The notes: generated by a model from the letters alone, not told the origin. A DNA stretch of 5,345 nt from Lachnospiraceae bacterium (GCA_017958935.1 JAGDBR010000211.1:1-5345); one strand, 5' to 3'; shown: positions 1-5,345, numbered from the stretch's first letter. Made by a program: numbers and translations.

Positions 1-722
1 ACGTCATGGCCGTGACGTACATGGGCGCGTCGATCGCGGCGATCGCGAGTGCGGTCTTCCCGGCAATCGGCAGCGTGCTGGCCTACATCTTCCTGAAGGA
101 AAAGATGAAGTGGTACCAGTGGGTCTTCCTGCTGCTGACGCTGCTCGGCGTGTACGGCCTGAGCTATTCGACGGACCTGGCCCCGCGGAACTACCTGCTG
201 GGCATCCTCGGCGCCGTCCTGTGCGCGTTCGGCTGGGGCATCGAGGCGGTCATCCTCGCGAAGTGCCTGAAGGACCCGGAGGTCACGGACGAATACGCGC
301 TGCAGATCCGCCAGACGACGTCCGCCCTGTTCTACGGCGCCGTGATCCTGCCGGTCCTCGGCCTGATGGGCTTCAAAGAGGGCGGCCTGATCCCGTGGGC
401 CTTTACCGCGAACCTGTTCGGGAACGCCGGCAGCATCATCCTGATCATCGCGCTGGCGGGCCTGTTCGCGACGGTCTCGTACCTGTTCTACTACAAGGCG
501 ATCTCGCAGATCGGCGCTTCGAAGGCCATGGCGCTCAATGTGACCTACACGGCCTGGGCGATGATCTTCGCGCTGATCCTCGACGTGGTGTGGCATCTGT
601 CGGACAGCGCGCACGCGATCGCCTATCCGTCGGCGCTCACGATCGTCTGCGCCGTCGTCGTGCTGGTCTGCAGCATCTTCGCGGCCGCGGATTTCAAGGA
701 CATCTTCGCGAAGAAGAACTGA
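1..722 (+). CDS. EamA/DMT-family transporter, C-terminal part (5' truncated by the window)
   Basis: This is an integral membrane protein of the drug/metabolite transporter superfamily (EamA repeats, normally about 10 TM helices and 280-300 residues). The reading frame is open to the window edge (first full codon at 3), so the start lies upstream; the Met at position 6 is probably internal. About 239 residues are visible. Counting from that Met, hydrophobic segments lie near 6-30, 36-55, 63-86, 104-122, 141-166, 175-196 and 207-228, so roughly the first three helices are missing. The first EamA repeat ends with FPAIGSVLAYIFLKEKMKW, the typical 'P...L..LKE' turn. The second repeat is marked by YLFYYKAISQIGASKAMALN. 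The usual Glu of the second 'LxE' signature appears replaced by Asp (LILD). The protein ends with a short basic tail, KKN. The substrate cannot be inferred. The gene is followed by a strong terminator, so it ends its transcription unit. Confidence 0.88.
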   Translation, partial: VMAVTYMGASIAAIASAVFPAIGSVLAYIFLKEKMKWYQWVFLLLTLLGVYGLSYSTDLAPRNYLLGILGAVLCAFGWGIEAVILAKCLKDPEVTDEYALQIRQTTSALFYGAVILPVLGLMGFKEGGLIPWAFTANLFGNAGSIILIIALAGLFATVSYLFYYKAISQIGASKAMALNVTYTAWAMIFALILDVVWHLSDSAHAIAYPSALTIVCAVVVLVCSIFAAADFKDIFAKKN

Positions 723-748
723 GCAGCAGGAACATCTGCGGAACAGAA

Positions 749-766
749 CCGGGCACCTGCGCCCGG
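749..766 (-). terminator. Possible weak terminator hairpin for the minus-strand dehydrogenase gene
   Basis: A perfect 6-bp GC-only stem (CCGGGC 749-754 with GCCCGG 761-766) encloses a 6-nt loop. Read on the minus strand it follows the aldehyde dehydrogenase stop codon and is followed by a pyrimidine-rich run (TTCTGTTCC) rather than a clean U-tract. It could terminate or stabilise the dehydrogenase transcript. The stem is short and the U-tract poor, so the call is tentative. Confidence 0.3.
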
Positions 767-769
767 ACG

Positions 770-808
770 AAGAACGGACCGGCTATCCGCCGGTCCGTTC
801 TTTTGTTT
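770..808 (+). terminator. Strong intrinsic terminator after the EamA transporter
   Basis: A perfect inverted repeat of about 14 bp (770-783 pairing with 789-802) has a 5-nt loop TATCC and is followed on the plus strand by TTGTTT. The hairpin starts 47 nt after the transporter stop codon. Its U-tract overlaps the stop codon of the convergent dehydrogenase gene (TAA on the minus strand, 807-809). The minus-strand transcript would fold the same stem, but no U-run follows in that direction, so the clear polarity is plus. Confidence 0.87.
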
Positions 809-2216
809 ACCGCTCGAACCACTGCACGAGCGTCTTTTTCCATTTCCCGCCGTACGGGTGTTCGCGGAGCGGGAGGTTCATGTGCGTGCGGCCGATCAGG
901 AAAGTCGCAGGATGCGTGAACTCCTCGAAACCGTATTTCCCGTGGTAGGCGCCCATGCCTGAATGCCCGGTCCCGTTGAACGGGGCGCCCTTCACCATCA
1001 TGTGCAGGCAGACCTCGTTGATGCAGCCGCCGCCGTACTGCATGCGCTGCATCGTATGCTTCGCCCAGCCGATGTCCTTCGTGAAGAGATACAGCGCAAG
1101 GCCGTGCTCGCGTTCTTCGATCGTTTGAAGCAGCGCGTCGATCTCCCGGTCCTTGTACGTGACGATCGGCAGGAGCGGGCAGAAGAGCTCGCGCTGCACG
1201 ATCTCCTCGTCGGCCCGGACCGGATAGATCAGCGTCGGCGCGTATTTCAGCGTCTCCCGGTCGCCGTTACCGCCGAACACGATCCGGCTGCGGTACCGCT
1301 CGGCCGTTCCGGCGCATTTGTCATAGGCGGCCTCATTGATGAGGCGCGGATATTCGGGATTCTGCACCGGGTCGCTGCCGAGCTGGGACACGAAGGCTTC
1401 CTTCAGCGCGCGGACGAAATCCTCCGCGACCTCCTCCGCGACCGCGGCCTGATTGACGTTGATGCAGATCTGGCCCGCGTTCAGCGCCTTGAAGAAGGCG
1501 ATCTTCCGGGCAGCGTCCTTCAGGTCCGCGTCCTTGCGGATCACGCACCAGTTGCCGGTCTCGCCGCCGAGCTCGAGGGCTGCGGGCGTCAGATTCTTCG
1601 CGGCGGCTTCGAGCACATGGACGCCGACCTTCGGCGAACCTGTGTAGAAGATCTTGTCGAATCGCTCGTTCAGGCACATGTCCGCGATATCGTGGCCGCC
1701 GCCGATGACGGTGACGTATTCCGGCGGAAAGGCTTCCGAGACGAGCTTTTCAAGCAGCGCGGTGCAGTGCACGGATTTCGAGCTTGCCTTGATGACGGCC
1801 GTGTTCCCGCCCGCGATGGCCGCGGTCAGGACGCCCAGCGAGAGCAGGATCGGGAAGTTGAACGGGCTGATGATCAGGGCGACGCCGTAAGGCAGGCGCG
1901 CGATCTTCGTCACCGTGCTCGGGAAGCACAGGAAACCGCTGAACACGGTCTTCGTGCGGGCCCAGCGGCGAAGGCCCCGCAGCGTCTCGTTGATCTCCAG
2001 GACCAGGCTCCCGATGTCGCAGAAATAAGCTTCGAGCGGTGCGCGCCCGAGGTCCTGCCGCAGCGCTTCCTCCAGCTCCTCCCTGTGCGCCAGCACGGTC
2101 TCCTTCAGCTTCTTCAGCATCCGGATCCGGAAACCGGTATCGAGCGTCTCTCCGGTCCTGAAATACGCACGCTGCGCTTCCACCGTATCATGAACGGTCT
2201 TCTCGTCGTAGGTCAT
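807..2216 (-). CDS. NAD(P)-dependent aldehyde dehydrogenase, ALDH3-like subfamily
   Basis: This predicted cytosolic enzyme of 469 residues oxidises an aldehyde to its carboxylate using NAD(P)+. The start was chosen at the ATG complementary to 2214-2216 because a GGGAGG box lies 8 nt upstream; a longer in-frame start at 2339 would run through the promoter. Visible family features are SPFNFP (117-122), the Rossmann lysine in VIKASSKS (K143), the dinucleotide-binding YTGSPKVG (191-198), ELGG with the general-base Glu E215, NAGQIC with the nucleophile C251, and the ribose-binding Glu in RELFCP (E343). The C-terminal block PFNGTGHSGMGAYHGKYGFE (412-431) and the LPLREHPYG end are typical of ALDH3. 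There is no C-terminal membrane anchor as in fatty-aldehyde ALDH3A2. Departures from the usual consensus are ELGGE-TGN for ELGGK-SP, FCP for FGP, and FNG for FGG. I recall the same variants in Lachnospiraceae homologues. The substrate is unknown. The gene is transcribed alone, divergently from rluF-ligA and convergently with the transporter. Confidence 0.93.
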   Translation of the reverse strand: MTYDEKTVHDTVEAQRAYFRTGETLDTGFRIRMLKKLKETVLAHREELEEALRQDLGRAPLEAYFCDIGSLVLEINETLRGLRRWARTKTVFSGFLCFPSTVTKIARLPYGVALIISPFNFPILLSLGVLTAAIAGGNTAVIKASSKSVHCTALLEKLVSEAFPPEYVTVIGGGHDIADMCLNERFDKIFYTGSPKVGVHVLEAAAKNLTPAALELGGETGNWCVIRKDADLKDAARKIAFFKALNAGQICINVNQAAVAEEVAEDFVRALKEAFVSQLGSDPVQNPEYPRLINEAAYDKCAGTAERYRSRIVFGGNGDRETLKYAPTLIYPVRADEEIVQRELFCPLLPIVTYKDREIDALLQTIEEREHGLALYLFTKDIGWAKHTMQRMQYGGGCINEVCLHMMVKGAPFNGTGHSGMGAYHGKYGFEEFTHPATFLIGRTHMNLPLREHPYGGKWKKTLVQWFER

Positions 2217-2224
2217 CGGTCTGT

Positions 2225-2230
2225 CCTCCC
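2225..2230 (-). promoter_or_regulatory. Ribosome binding site deciding the dehydrogenase start
   Basis: On the minus strand GGGAGG lies 8 nt before the ATG at 2216-2214. It supports the 469-residue product over the version 41 residues longer, whose extra N-terminus is encoded by promoter-like sequence and does not resemble ALDH. Confidence 0.8.
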
Positions 2231-2246
2231 GCGGTGTGATGATTCC

Positions 2247-2274
2247 ATTGTACCCGATTTGGCCGGCTCTGCAA
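2247..2274 (-). promoter_or_regulatory. Putative sigma-A-type promoter for the aldehyde dehydrogenase
   Basis: On the minus strand TTGCAG (2274-2269) is followed after a 16-bp spacer by TACAAT (2252-2247). The -10 box matches the consensus at 5 of 6 positions and the -35 at 3 of 6. A start site near 2240 would leave a leader of about 24 nt that holds the ribosome binding site. It is weaker than the divergent promoter on the other strand. Confidence 0.55.
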
Positions 2275-2304
2275 TGCCAAAATGGGAAAACAGGGCGCGT
2301 TTCC

Positions 2305-2333
2305 TTTACTTCCTTTCTGCTGAATGGTATAAT
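2305..2333 (+). promoter_or_regulatory. Strong sigma-A-type promoter for the rluF-ligA operon
   Basis: TTTACT (2305-2310; 4 of 6 matches to TTGACA), a 17-bp spacer and a perfect TATAAT (2328-2333) preceded by TGG, which makes an extended -10. The predicted transcription start is about 2339-2341, giving a leader of roughly 55 nt before the rluF start codon. It is the best promoter seen in the window and points away from the dehydrogenase promoter about 55 bp to the left (-10 to -35 distances). Confidence 0.82.
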
Positions 2334-2345
2334 TTTCACGTGAAA
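2334..2345. promoter_or_regulatory. Perfect 12-bp palindrome over the rluF transcription start, candidate operator
   Basis: TTTCACGTGAAA is its own reverse complement and begins directly after the TATAAT box, so it covers the predicted +1. A dimeric regulator bound there would block initiation or promoter clearance. That role is inferred from position and symmetry only. No regulator gene is seen in the window and no second copy was noticed. Confidence 0.4.
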
Positions 2346-2377
2346 GGCCCCGGAAACAGGGCGGAAAACGAAGTGCC

Positions 2378-2382
2378 GGAGG
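2378..2382 (+). promoter_or_regulatory. Ribosome binding site of the pseudouridine synthase gene
   Basis: GGAGG lies 11 nt before the ATG at 2394, slightly longer than the ideal spacing. An out-of-frame ATG at 2386 is only 3 nt from the box, too close for normal initiation, and would encode just five codons. The S4-domain N-terminus beginning MRLNKYL confirms 2394 as the start. Confidence 0.7.
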
Positions 2383-2393
2383 CATATGAACGC

Positions 2394-3182
2394 ATGCGTC
2401 TGAATAAATACTTAAGCGAACACGGCGTCTGCTCGCGGCGTGAAGCGGACCGGCTGGCGGAGGCCGGCCGGATCACCGTGAACGGGCATACGGCTCTGCC
2501 GGGCGAACAGGTAGCGGAAGGCGACGAGGTCCGCGTGGACGGGAAGCCGGTCGCCGCTGAGGCGCCTGAGAAGCTGATCCTGGCCGTGAACAAGCCCGCG
2601 GGCGTCGTCTGCACGGCGAAGCGGTTCGCGGGCGAGGAGAACATCGTCGACATGGTCGGGGGGAGCCTGCGGCTCTATCCGGTCGGGAGGCTCGACAAGG
2701 ACTCCGAGGGCCTGATCTTCATGACGAACGACGGCGCGTTCGCCGAGGAGGTCACGAAGGCGTCGAACCGCCACGAAAAAGAATACGAGGTCACGGTCAG
2801 TAAGCCCGTGACCGATGCATTCCTGAAGCGCATGGGGAAAGGCGTGTATCTGCAGGAACTGGAGAAGCAGACGGCGGCGTGCCGGGTGGAAAAGACCGGG
2901 GAAAAGAGCTTCCGCATCGTGCTGACGCAGGGCCTGAACCGGCAGATCCGCCGGATGTGCGAGGCCTGCGGCCGGGAGGTCGTCTCGCTGAAGCGCGTGC
3001 GGATCATGAACGTGAAGCTGGGAGACCTGAAGCCGCGCGAAACGCGCAGGATCGAGGGCGAAGAACTGGAAACGCTGCTGAAACAGACGGCCCGGAAGCG
3101 CGGGCCGGGGAACGGAGGAACCCGCCCCGGAACACAGCCGCTGACGGAAACGGGGCGTACCGTCCCGGAGGACGCAGGATGA
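2394..3182 (+). CDS. rluF: 23S rRNA pseudouridine synthase, RluF-like (RsuA/RluB/RluF family)
   Basis: This predicted 262-residue cytosolic enzyme isomerises a specific uridine to pseudouridine in 23S rRNA; E. coli RluF acts on U2604. The N-terminal S4 RNA-binding domain spans about 1-50 (MRLNKYLSEHGVCSRREAD, then GRITVNG and the VRVDGKPV strand). The catalytic domain follows from about 60 to 225: NKPAGVVC (66-73), the signature GRLDKDSEGL with the catalytic aspartate D101, and motif III GLNRQIRRMCEACGREV (180-196). The stretch RVRIMNVKLGDL closely resembles E. coli RluF, and this favours RluF over RsuA or RluB. The last 30 residues or so (233-262) form a Gly/Thr/Pro/Arg-rich tail of low complexity with no recognised domain; E. 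coli RluF also has a basic disordered tail. The stop codon overlaps the ligA start as ATGA, so coupled translation is likely. Target specificity is inferred, not shown. Confidence 0.92.
   Translation: MRLNKYLSEHGVCSRREADRLAEAGRITVNGHTALPGEQVAEGDEVRVDGKPVAAEAPEKLILAVNKPAGVVCTAKRFAGEENIVDMVGGSLRLYPVGRLDKDSEGLIFMTNDGAFAEEVTKASNRHEKEYEVTVSKPVTDAFLKRMGKGVYLQELEKQTAACRVEKTGEKSFRIVLTQGLNRQIRRMCEACGREVVSLKRVRIMNVKLGDLKPRETRRIEGEELETLLKQTARKRGPGNGGTRPGTQPLTETGRTVPEDAG
3167..3171 (+). promoter_or_regulatory. Ribosome binding site of ligA, inside the end of rluF
   Basis: GGAGG sits 7 nt before the ATG at 3179 and lies within the last codons of rluF. It fixes the ligA start at 3179 rather than at any of the open codons upstream in the same frame. 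It also shows that ligA can recruit ribosomes itself in addition to coupling with rluF. Confidence 0.85.
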
Positions 3183-5128
3183 ACGATATCGCAAGAATGA
3201 AGGAACTGATCTCGCTGCTGAACGAAGCCTCGCGGGCTTACTATCAGGAGAGCCGCGAGATCATGCCGAACGAGCGCTACGACCGCCTCTACGACGAACT
3301 CTGCGCGCTGGAAGAGAAGACCGGCACGGTGCTGGCGAACAGCCCGACGCAGAAGGTGGGGTACGAAGTCGTGTCGGCCCTGCCGCGGGAAGCGCACGAG
3401 CAGGCGGCCCTGTCGCTCGACAAGACGAAGGACGTCGAAGCGCTGCAGGCTTTTCTGGGCAGCCAGACGGGCGTCCTGTCCTGGAAGCTCGACGGCCTGA
3501 CGGTCGTGCTGACCTATGACGGCGGCACGCTGACGAAGGCAGTCACGCGCGGGAACGGCGAGGTCGGCGAGGTCGTGACGCAGAACGCGAAGACCTTCGT
3601 GAACCTGCCGCTGAAGATCCCGTACGAAGGACACCTGGTCCTGCGCGGCGAGGCGGTGATCCGGTATCCCGATTTCGAGCGCCTGAACGCCGAGACCGAC
3701 GAGGACGCGAAATACAAGAATCCGCGCAATCTGTGCGCAGGCTCGGTCCGCCAGCTGGATCCGGCGGTCACGGCGAAGCGGTCGGTGAACCTGATCGCGT
3801 TCGCGCTGATCGAGGCGGACGGGCTGGATTTCGGCAATTCGATGAACGAGCAGCTGAACTGCCTCGACCGTCTCGGCTTCGAGACCGTGCAGCGCAGGCT
3901 CGTGAACGCGGACACGCTGCCGGAAGCGGTGAAGGAATACGCGGAAGCCGTGCAGACGTACGACGTCCCGTCGGACGGCCTCGTGCTCGTCATGGACGAC
4001 CTGGCCTACGGCACGTCGCTCGGACGGACCGCGAAATTCCCGCGGAACGCGATGGCTTTCAAGTGGCAGGATGAGATGGCTGACACGGTACTGCGGGAAG
4101 TCGAATGGTCCGCCTCGCGCACCGGCCTCATCAACCCGGTCGCGATCTTCGACCCGGTCGAACTGGAGGGCACGACGGTCAGCCGCGCCTCGGTCCACAA
4201 TGTTTCGGTCGCCCAGGAGCTGAAACTGGGCATCGGCGACACGGTCCGCGTCTACAAGGCGAACATGATCATCCCGCAGATCGCACAAAACCTCACACAA
4301 AGCGGAAATCTGCCCATTCCGGACGTTTGCCCGGTGTGCGGCGGGAAAACGGTCATCCGCGACGAAGCGGGCGTAAAAACGCTGTTTTGCGTGAATCCCG
4401 AATGCCCTGCGAAACAGGTGAAGTCGTTCGAGCTTTTCGCGAGCCGGAATGCGCTGAAGATGGACGGACTGTCGGAAATGACGATGGAGAAGCTCATTGA
4501 CCGCGGGTTCATCCGGACGTTCGCGGACCTGTTCAGGCTGTCGCGCCACGAGGAAGACATCGTGTCGATGGAGGGCTTCGGCCGGAAATCGTTCGAGAAC
4601 ATGCAGAAGACCGTGGAGGGCGCACGGCGCACGACGCTTTCGCGCCTGCTGTACGGGCTGGGCATCCCGGGCATCGGCGTCGCCGGCGGGAAGCTGCTGG
4701 CGAACCATTTCGGCGGCGATCTGGAAGCGCTGCGGAAGGCGCCGGAGGAAGAACTGACGGCGATCGACGGCATCGGGGACGTCACGGCGCGCGACATCGT
4801 CGCCTATTTCAAAGACGAGCGGAAGGCTTCCGCGCTCGACGACCTGCTGACGGAGATCGTTTTGGAGCAGGAAGAAGCGAAGGCCGGCGATTCCCTGGCG
4901 GGGAAGACCTTCGTCGTGACCGGCGCCGTGCACCTGTTCCCGAACCGCGACGCGCTGAAGGACTACATCGAAGCGCGCGGCGGCAAGGTCGCCTCGGCGG
5001 TCTCCGCGAAGACCGATTACCTGATCAACAATGACGTGAATTCCTCCTCCGGCAAGAACAAAAAGGCGAAGGAGCTGAACGTCCCGGTCATTTCGGAAGA
5101 AGACTTCATGAAGCTTGCCGAAGGGTGA
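3179..5128 (+). CDS. ligA: NAD+-dependent DNA ligase LigA (divergent clostridial type)
   Basis: This 649-residue protein (E. coli LigA has 671) should seal nicks in duplex DNA during replication and repair using NAD+. All expected domains are present in order: Ia (about 1-60, with YYQES and YDRLYDEL); nucleotidyltransferase (about 60-300) with the AMP-accepting lysine K103 in WKLDG, TRGNGEVGE (123-131), LRGEA with E158, NPRN (181-184), RQLD and AFKW with K295; an OB fold (about 302-380) with SRTGLINPVA and ASVHN; a four-cysteine zinc finger (C384, C387, C404, C409); helix-hairpin-helix repeats (about 415-560, including GLGIPGIG and IDGIGDV); and a C-terminal BRCT domain (about 572-649, LAGKTFVVTG). 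Several E. coli NAD+-contact residues are not conserved: Ser-Trp replaces Glu-Pro before the catalytic Lys, DGLVLV replaces DGVVxK, and Tyr22 and Asn31 stand in for His23 and Asp32. I recall the same variant in many Lachnospiraceae, often beside a standard LigA. It may therefore be a second ligase rather than the essential one. Confidence 0.94.
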   Translation: MNDIARMKELISLLNEASRAYYQESREIMPNERYDRLYDELCALEEKTGTVLANSPTQKVGYEVVSALPREAHEQAALSLDKTKDVEALQAFLGSQTGVLSWKLDGLTVVLTYDGGTLTKAVTRGNGEVGEVVTQNAKTFVNLPLKIPYEGHLVLRGEAVIRYPDFERLNAETDEDAKYKNPRNLCAGSVRQLDPAVTAKRSVNLIAFALIEADGLDFGNSMNEQLNCLDRLGFETVQRRLVNADTLPEAVKEYAEAVQTYDVPSDGLVLVMDDLAYGTSLGRTAKFPRNAMAFKWQDEMADTVLREVEWSASRTGLINPVAIFDPVELEGTTVSRASVHNVSVAQELKLGIGDTVRVYKANMIIPQIAQNLTQSGNLPIPDVCPVCGGKTVIRDEAGVKTLFCVNPECPAKQVKSFELFASRNALKMDGLSEMTMEKLIDRGFIRTFADLFRLSRHEEDIVSMEGFGRKSFENMQKTVEGARRTTLSRLLYGLGIPGIGVAGGKLLANHFGGDLEALRKAPEEELTAIDGIGDVTARDIVAYFKDERKASALDDLLTEIVLEQEEAKAGDSLAGKTFVVTGAVHLFPNRDALKDYIEARGGKVASAVSAKTDYLINNDVNSSSGKNKKAKELNVPVISEEDFMKLAEG

Positions 5129-5161
5129 GACCGCTGCCTGTGATCATCCTATAGACAGAGA

Positions 5162-5187
5162 AAGGGCGCCGCTGCCGCGGCGCCCTT
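5162..5187. terminator. Hairpin between the convergent ligA and the minus-strand end gene
   Basis: A perfect 11-bp, mostly G+C stem (AAGGGCGCCGC 5162-5172 with 5177-5187) has a 4-nt loop TGCC. It begins 33 nt after the ligA stop and ends 11 nt before the stop of the minus-strand gene. On the plus strand it is followed by GTCCGTTCTGTTC; on the minus strand by TTTCTCTGTC. Neither is a clean U-tract. The stem sits between convergent genes and probably serves both as a bidirectional terminator. Confidence 0.65.
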
Positions 5188-5198
5188 GTCCGTTCTGT

Positions 5199-5345
5199 TC
5201 ACTGTTCTTTCTTTTTACGCGCCGCGCGCTTTTTCCGCCGCTGTTCGCGGTTGTTCTTCTCCGATTCGAACAGCTCGACGGCGGCGTCCGTCAGCTCTTC
5301 CGGCCAGACCCTTCCGCTCCCGAACGTTTTCGCCCAGGGGCAGAG
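5199..5345 (-). CDS. Unrecognised protein, C-terminal fragment with a basic tail (runs off the window)
   Basis: On the minus strand a frame open to the window edge encodes 48 residues before a TGA at 5201-5199. It begins LCPWAKTFGSGRVWPEEL, continues with an acidic helix-like part (TDAAVELFESEKNN), and ends in a strongly basic tail (REQRRKKRAARKKKEQ). It is taken as coding because the frame is open over its full visible length, the composition is protein-like (a mixed ordered segment, then a charged tail), and a terminator-like hairpin lies 11 nt past the stop. I do not recognise the family. The basic tail suggests nucleic-acid or ribosome contact, but that is weak. The start and most of the gene lie to the right of the window. 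Confidence 0.6.
   Translation of the reverse strand, partial: LCPWAKTFGSGRVWPEELTDAAVELFESEKNNREQRRKKRAARKKKEQ

Noticed and set aside
110..919. Frame overlapping the transporter and crossing the terminator
   Set aside because: The translation is a Pro/Arg/Gly-rich out-of-frame shadow of the EamA gene that runs through an intrinsic terminator into the convergent gene.
2217..2339. N-terminal extension of the aldehyde dehydrogenase by 41 residues (start at 2339)
   Set aside because: The extension covers the predicted promoter, does not resemble an ALDH N-terminus, and a proper GGGAGG box sits just before the internal ATG at 2216.
963..2393. Open plus-strand frame running in front of rluF and antisense to the aldehyde dehydrogenase
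   Set aside because: It is in frame with rluF only by chance. It crosses the divergent promoter region, and its translation over the dehydrogenase is an Arg/Asp-rich shadow. The rluF promoter, ribosome binding site and S4 N-terminus place the true start at 2394.
2879..3178. Upstream extension of the ligA frame into rluF
   Set aside because: The extra 100 codons are a shifted frame of rluF. LigA family length and the GGAGG at 3167-3171 support the start at 3179.
2675..4933. Long open frame of 752 codons antisense to rluF and ligA
   Set aside because: It lies opposite two clearly identified genes. Its translation is rich in Arg, His, Asp and Val with repeated RRD/RQ-type runs, typical of the reverse frame of GC-rich coding DNA. 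It has no recognisable domain.
1..5345. Search for mobile elements, CRISPR arrays, tRNA or rRNA genes, toxin-antitoxin or defence genes
   Set aside because: No transposase, terminal inverted repeats, spaced direct repeats, cloverleaf-like sequences or small paired ORFs were seen. The window reads as housekeeping and metabolic genes.

Overview
The window looks like ordinary chromosomal DNA from a GC-rich member of the Bacillota, most likely a Clostridia/Lachnospiraceae-type gut or rumen bacterium. This is an inference. It rests on Shine-Dalgarno boxes of the GGAGG type, a Gram-positive-style extended -10 promoter (TGGTATAAT), and two proteins (the aldehyde dehydrogenase and the NAD+-dependent DNA ligase) whose sequences resemble the divergent clostridial branches of their families as I remember them. 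The high GC content, by eye about 60% or more, leaves few stop codons in wrong frames, so long antisense and shifted ORFs overlap the real genes.

Layout. Positions 1-722 (+) hold the C-terminal part of an EamA/DMT-type 10-TM transporter whose start lies outside the window. It ends at a strong intrinsic terminator (770-808). Facing it is an ALDH3-like aldehyde dehydrogenase (807-2216, -), so these two genes converge. Positions 2217-2393 form a compact divergent promoter region: one promoter reads left into the dehydrogenase, and a very good one reads right. The right-hand promoter has a perfect 12-bp palindrome over its predicted transcription start. It drives an apparent two-gene operon: an RluF-type 23S rRNA pseudouridine synthase (2394-3182) and a NAD+-dependent DNA ligase LigA (3179-5128). 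The two are joined by an ATGA stop/start overlap. A hairpin (5162-5187) separates ligA from the C-terminal end of an unrecognised gene on the minus strand (5199-5345, running off the window).

How the genes relate. The pseudouridine synthase and the ligase are probably co-transcribed and translationally coupled, but no shared biochemical pathway is evident. The transporter and dehydrogenase are separate transcription units. I see no mobile element, CRISPR array, RNA gene, toxin-antitoxin pair or defence cassette, and I do not claim a new biological system. The most notable observation is that the LigA nucleotidyltransferase and Ia domains lack several residues that contact NAD+ in the E. coli enzyme while keeping the catalytic lysine. 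Next is the palindrome on the rluF-ligA promoter.
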